From Scleromitrula shiraiana (taxonomy: Eukaryota; Ascomycota; Leotiomycetes; Helotiales; Sclerotiniaceae): a stretch of DNA of 64,000 bases. How positions within the stretch are numbered: the stretch's first letter is position 1; each line of letters opens with the position of its first letter. The DNA lies in assembly GCA_028455995.1 (NCBI GenBank), contig JABELC010000016.1:124001-188000 (forward strand), in the 5' to 3' direction. This document shows, one piece after another, positions 60,546 to 64,000 of this stretch. Under the pieces are notes generated by a model. It worked only from the letters and a program-made list of their open reading frames with translations. It had not been told where the DNA came from and did not search any database. The position numbers and the translations under genes are program-made.

Positions 60546-62506
60546 TGAAATGAGATTAATAGCATTTGATAGTATTGAAGTCTAGATACTTATAGACGCG
60601 CGATGAAGTTTTAGTTGTCAGTTTTAGATGGTTTTGACTTGGATCAAGATGAAAAGTATACGATATTTAGTCCTCTTTTTAAGTTTACTATTGCTAGTAG
60701 TTCGTGTCTAGTACTATCAGGTGTATGTTATCACGTTTCTTAATTTTTCAATGTGGGATGAATACTAACGTATCAACAACTACTAATAGACTAGAATACT
60801 CGACTATTAACAACGGACTTAACAAGATTCAAGGAAATACGTCACCATGTTGCTAGTTGATGATTTTGGCTAACTCTTAGCTTCCTCAAAATGTGTATAA
60901 GAATCTTGCAATCCCTCCCAAATCCCTTCTTTTCTCTTCAGCCATAACAGAATTATTTGCAATATACCCCACATTTTTTACCCTAGATCGGTCACTCAAC
61001 TGAATCACTACTATCTTTTCGGACCTTTTTGTTTATTTTGATCCATTTAATTAATATATATCATAGTGTCCTCTTTTTTCCTTTTTCGAGGCTGCTTTTT
61101 CCTCATAGCCTCGGGTCTGTCAATTATCGAAGTCTTGGAGAACCGGTAAATAACCCAAACTTTGAAATCCTAAACTATAGGAATCTTACTAACGAAATCC
61201 GTATCAGGGCCACCTCCTGATAATCACCAAGGCTTCGTCTCTTCAAGAATTACCAACGCCGAAGTGGTCTTCCCAACCCCATAGATCAGACAGCACGCCA
61301 ACTTCACTTGCTTGAAGACTGGAAAAAGCCTAACCGAACTTGGGTTTGGCCACCCATGTGTAATTTTAGAGCGTCGCCTTAAACATAACTAACTAACCGA
61401 TGGCTCTAATTAGCATAACTTCCAGCAATCCTCGTCCTCACCCAGAGAGAATGCCCAATCCCCACTAATATCGATGGGCATCTCTCACCCAAATGATTTC
61501 CATCCGAAGAAATTCATGTACCTGGAGAATTCCGCCGTCATGCAGAAACAGTGCTACATCCTCTCGGGCCAAGTGTACGAAGTACCCGTTGCGTGCTTGC
61601 GCTTCATAAGTTGGGTTCCCAAACCCTCTTTAGTCACCGTCTCACCCAGTCAAGTTTCGAATACTTGATGCGTCACATTGGTTATGATACGACAACATTA
61701 GATCCCTGGATTAGCACTCAGGACCATCTAATGCACGAAAAGGTAGATTTGCGATTTGGGGAGTTTCGTTTTGCTGAGTCGGCTGTGTTGCCTGGGCGTT
61801 TTGATAGCCCGTAGCACCATGGTAACACGTGCAAAACGCAGTTGATGACGATACTAACGAAACAGTTGGCTGCATCGATTCTTACCGATGCGAAGCCTAA
61901 GAGGACGAGGAAGTTGGAGTTTTTCAAGAGGTGCAGTATGGGATAGGTGGAATGGACTAATAAGTAGTACATTTTGTAGATGTCATCACTTTTTAAGATT
62001 TATGCTAATCATTAAGCTTAGAACGGTTTAATGTGTGCGTGACACATCACATGAATTCAGTTTAGTCGCAAGAGGAGGAAATGGGTTTTGAAGCGGACGA
62101 AACTGGAATTTAGCCCTTGCGAGGAGCGGGTCAGTGGAATTAGATACGCTACTTTGTAAGTCTTAACTTCTATTTACTTTGACTCTTTTATAACTTGACA
62201 TGACTAACAATATAATGTTTATGGTGCTGTATTGTTAGGAGGAAATGGGTTTTGGGGCGGAGGAGCGGGTCAGCGGATGGACTCACGCCAATCTGTAGGT
62301 GTTTTCTTCCTCCCTCTTTAATCGGTTGCTTGGCTGACAACATTAACCTTAGGCTCTACTATTGTACTCCGGAATCATTACTGTTAAGTTTCATATTGTA
62401 ACTATGGCCTCGCATGAACTCAACAGTAATATAGGACAACAAATACATATCTTGGCATCTCGGAATCCTAGAAAACATTAACGTTCTCGAACACTTTCTA
62501 CCAAGT
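60546..62506. other. Intergenic or decayed region
   Basis: No intact gene is seen. A frame at about 61551-61814 (plus) contains FEYLMRHIGYDTTTLDPWIS but has no ATG context or recognised family. A second small duplication is listed separately. Confidence 0.4.
62078..62310. repeat. Small tandem duplication with GGAGGAAATGGGTTTTG units
   Basis: Two units start at about 62091 and 62239. Each has GGAGGAAATGGGTTTTG(A/G)(A/G)GCGGA, then GAGGAGCGGGTCAG(T/C)GGA, and ends with a splice-donor-like TTTGTAAGT or TCTGTAGGT. Confidence 0.7.
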
Positions 62507-62818
62507 TTGGAAGCTAGATATACCTTAATCCAATTTTCCGTTTGCCCCATCGAAGCTATTCTTGCCGCAACTGTGCTCGAGAAGGGAGATTATTCAGCCG
62601 CGGTCGATTCTTTAACAGAAGCACTCTCACAAAATCCAGCTTCTCTCCAATATCTCATACTTCAATCTACCGCCTACCACCGCATACCAAAACATGAAGA
62701 AGCTCTCGTAGATGTCGAAGCCGTCCTTACGACTATTGTTCATCAGAACAAGGATTATGCTATTTTCTTCGAAGCATTTGAACTCATATTGATATATTTG
62801 GAGCTACTGTTCTATTAG
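62507..62818 (+). pseudogene. Tetratricopeptide-repeat protein fragment
   Basis: The open frame reads EKGDYSAAVDSLTEALSQNP and LILQSTAYHRIPKHEEALVD: the TPR pattern with small, Tyr, Ala and Pro at the right spacing for about 1.5 repeats. No ATG starts the frame, and it ends in a hydrophobic unrelated tail. It is probably a decayed or captured piece of a TPR gene, although an exon of a longer gene cannot be excluded. Confidence 0.5.
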
Positions 62819-64000
62819 CCGCCGATGCTATGGTGATTCAATGAAGAGCAATATAGAAAGAAAGACTCATTGCCTCGACAAACCCAATTAAAAAAATCAC
62901 TGCAGATGTTTTCCCGCATCCATAGACCATGGAAATTTCAAGAGGCATATTACTACCTATTTAACTACTGCCATATCGATCCCAGAGTCTGAACACATTA
63001 CAGCCATGATGACATCTACCATAGGCTCAAAGTTTGCTGTACGGACGCACAGATGAATAAATTCACCTGATGAACTTCCCTCTCACTGCTCGCAAATGCA
63101 ACAACGATGGCTAGACAAGTTACAGGCCGAAAAGATATCGAGCATATATTCAATTCAAATGAAGCAGCATAGCCTTATCTTCCTTAAATCACTGCCAACT
63201 TAAAATAATCAAAGAATATGTATTACTACTATTTGATTACTATCTATATGTACTATGTATATATATCATTTGTATATACTATTTTTACGCTATCTCTGTA
63301 CTCTTTACATCTATCATCTACACATCATTCATAGATACGATTTACATACCATCTATACATACGTACCACGTATTTCTCCAATATTTCAACTACCAAAACA
63401 TATGCCATCTACAACCAACAGCAACAAGATCAACAACTACTCAGTCTTGCTACAACTGTCGGGACCGCCACTCAGCTATGTAACGCAACATACAAAATGC
63501 ACATTGCGAAGAACCAGCTCCAGTATTATCTATTTTCCATGAATTGGTTCTAAACTCAAGTAAAGAAGATATATGATTAAGAGTTTAGTCAACAGCCTCG
63601 AAAAGAGAAGACTATCTGAACAAATTCTACAAGCCTCTTATGAGACATCCTATCACCAATGAATACGCAACTTACCAGCCCTCCAGGTAGAGAATCAATC
63701 AATGCACTGTGGCAACCGTCTCACAGCCGAAGAGCGCTTGAAGTTCACGATGCTATCTATATCTTACAATTACCAGACAGGTGATTGTTATCATCGATCT
63801 CATGTCGATGGAATGAAATGAAATGAAATTAAATGGAACATAGGTTGTACGTGTGTAGTATTACTATACTAGGAAGTACTAAGTGGGAGATATCAATGCC
63901 TTAGTGTGTGCTTAGTTATATTTGAATACTAGGATATCATGCTGGGATTATTCATGTGGTAATTGGTTATGAGGAGGAGATTATGGTTGGGGATAGGGAT
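62819..64000. other. Right edge of window, no supported gene
   Basis: AT-rich sequence with short frames only (for example a Tyr/Ile/His-rich one at 63255-63542 produced by TATCATTTGTATA repeats). Nothing is recognised up to the window end. Confidence 0.5.

Overview
The window is fungal nuclear DNA. Genes have short GT-AG introns of 43-206 nt with CTAAC/CTGAC-like branch points and pyrimidine-rich leaders, and there is heavy C-to-T/G-to-A (RIP-type) decay in repeats. The protein set (NRC-2-type AGC kinase, GPI-anchored GH13 enzyme, AP-1 bZIP, TSR2, UPF3) and the very AT-rich spacers suggest a filamentous ascomycete, most probably a leotiomycete such as Sclerotiniaceae. The genus is an inference.

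Layout. 1-4.7 kb: AT-rich spacer full of the palindrome TACTAGTA. 4.7-6.8 kb: flippase-kinase-type AGC kinase (+). 6.8-9.1 kb: microsatellites and one copy of a decayed tandem duplication. 9.0-11.0 kb: broken cytochrome P450 (-). 12.6-13.4 kb: intact gene for a secreted cysteine-containing protein (-). 14.2-22.5 kb: nested mobile DNA, in which a RIP-destroyed Ty1/copia element with 159-bp LTRs and target duplication ATTAT sits inside an older long-TIR element flanked by a 9-bp duplication. 23.3-26.3 kb: a second broken P450, a small decayed gene and a methionine-permease pseudogene (all -). 27.0-27.7 kb: SDR (-). 29.2-30.8 kb: FMN-binding split-barrel protein (-). 32.7-34.5 kb: GPI-anchored alpha-amylase-like glucanotransferase (+). 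From 35 kb the region is a conserved housekeeping block: PP6/Sit4-type phosphatase (-) divergent from UPF3 (+); a 1062-residue alpha/beta hydrolase (-) divergent from TSR2 (+), which converges on a BSD-domain protein (-); then the AP-1 oxidative-stress factor (+) at 55.2-57.2 kb. 57.2-64 kb holds mini- and microsatellites, two small tandem duplications and a TPR fragment.

The window thus splits into a decaying accessory island (about 8-32 kb), where P450s, a permease, an SDR and a secreted protein surround the transposons, and an ordinary gene block (35-57 kb). Coding exons were joined by hand from splice signals and checked for frame. Every multi-exon model given as CDS at high confidence closes exactly in frame.
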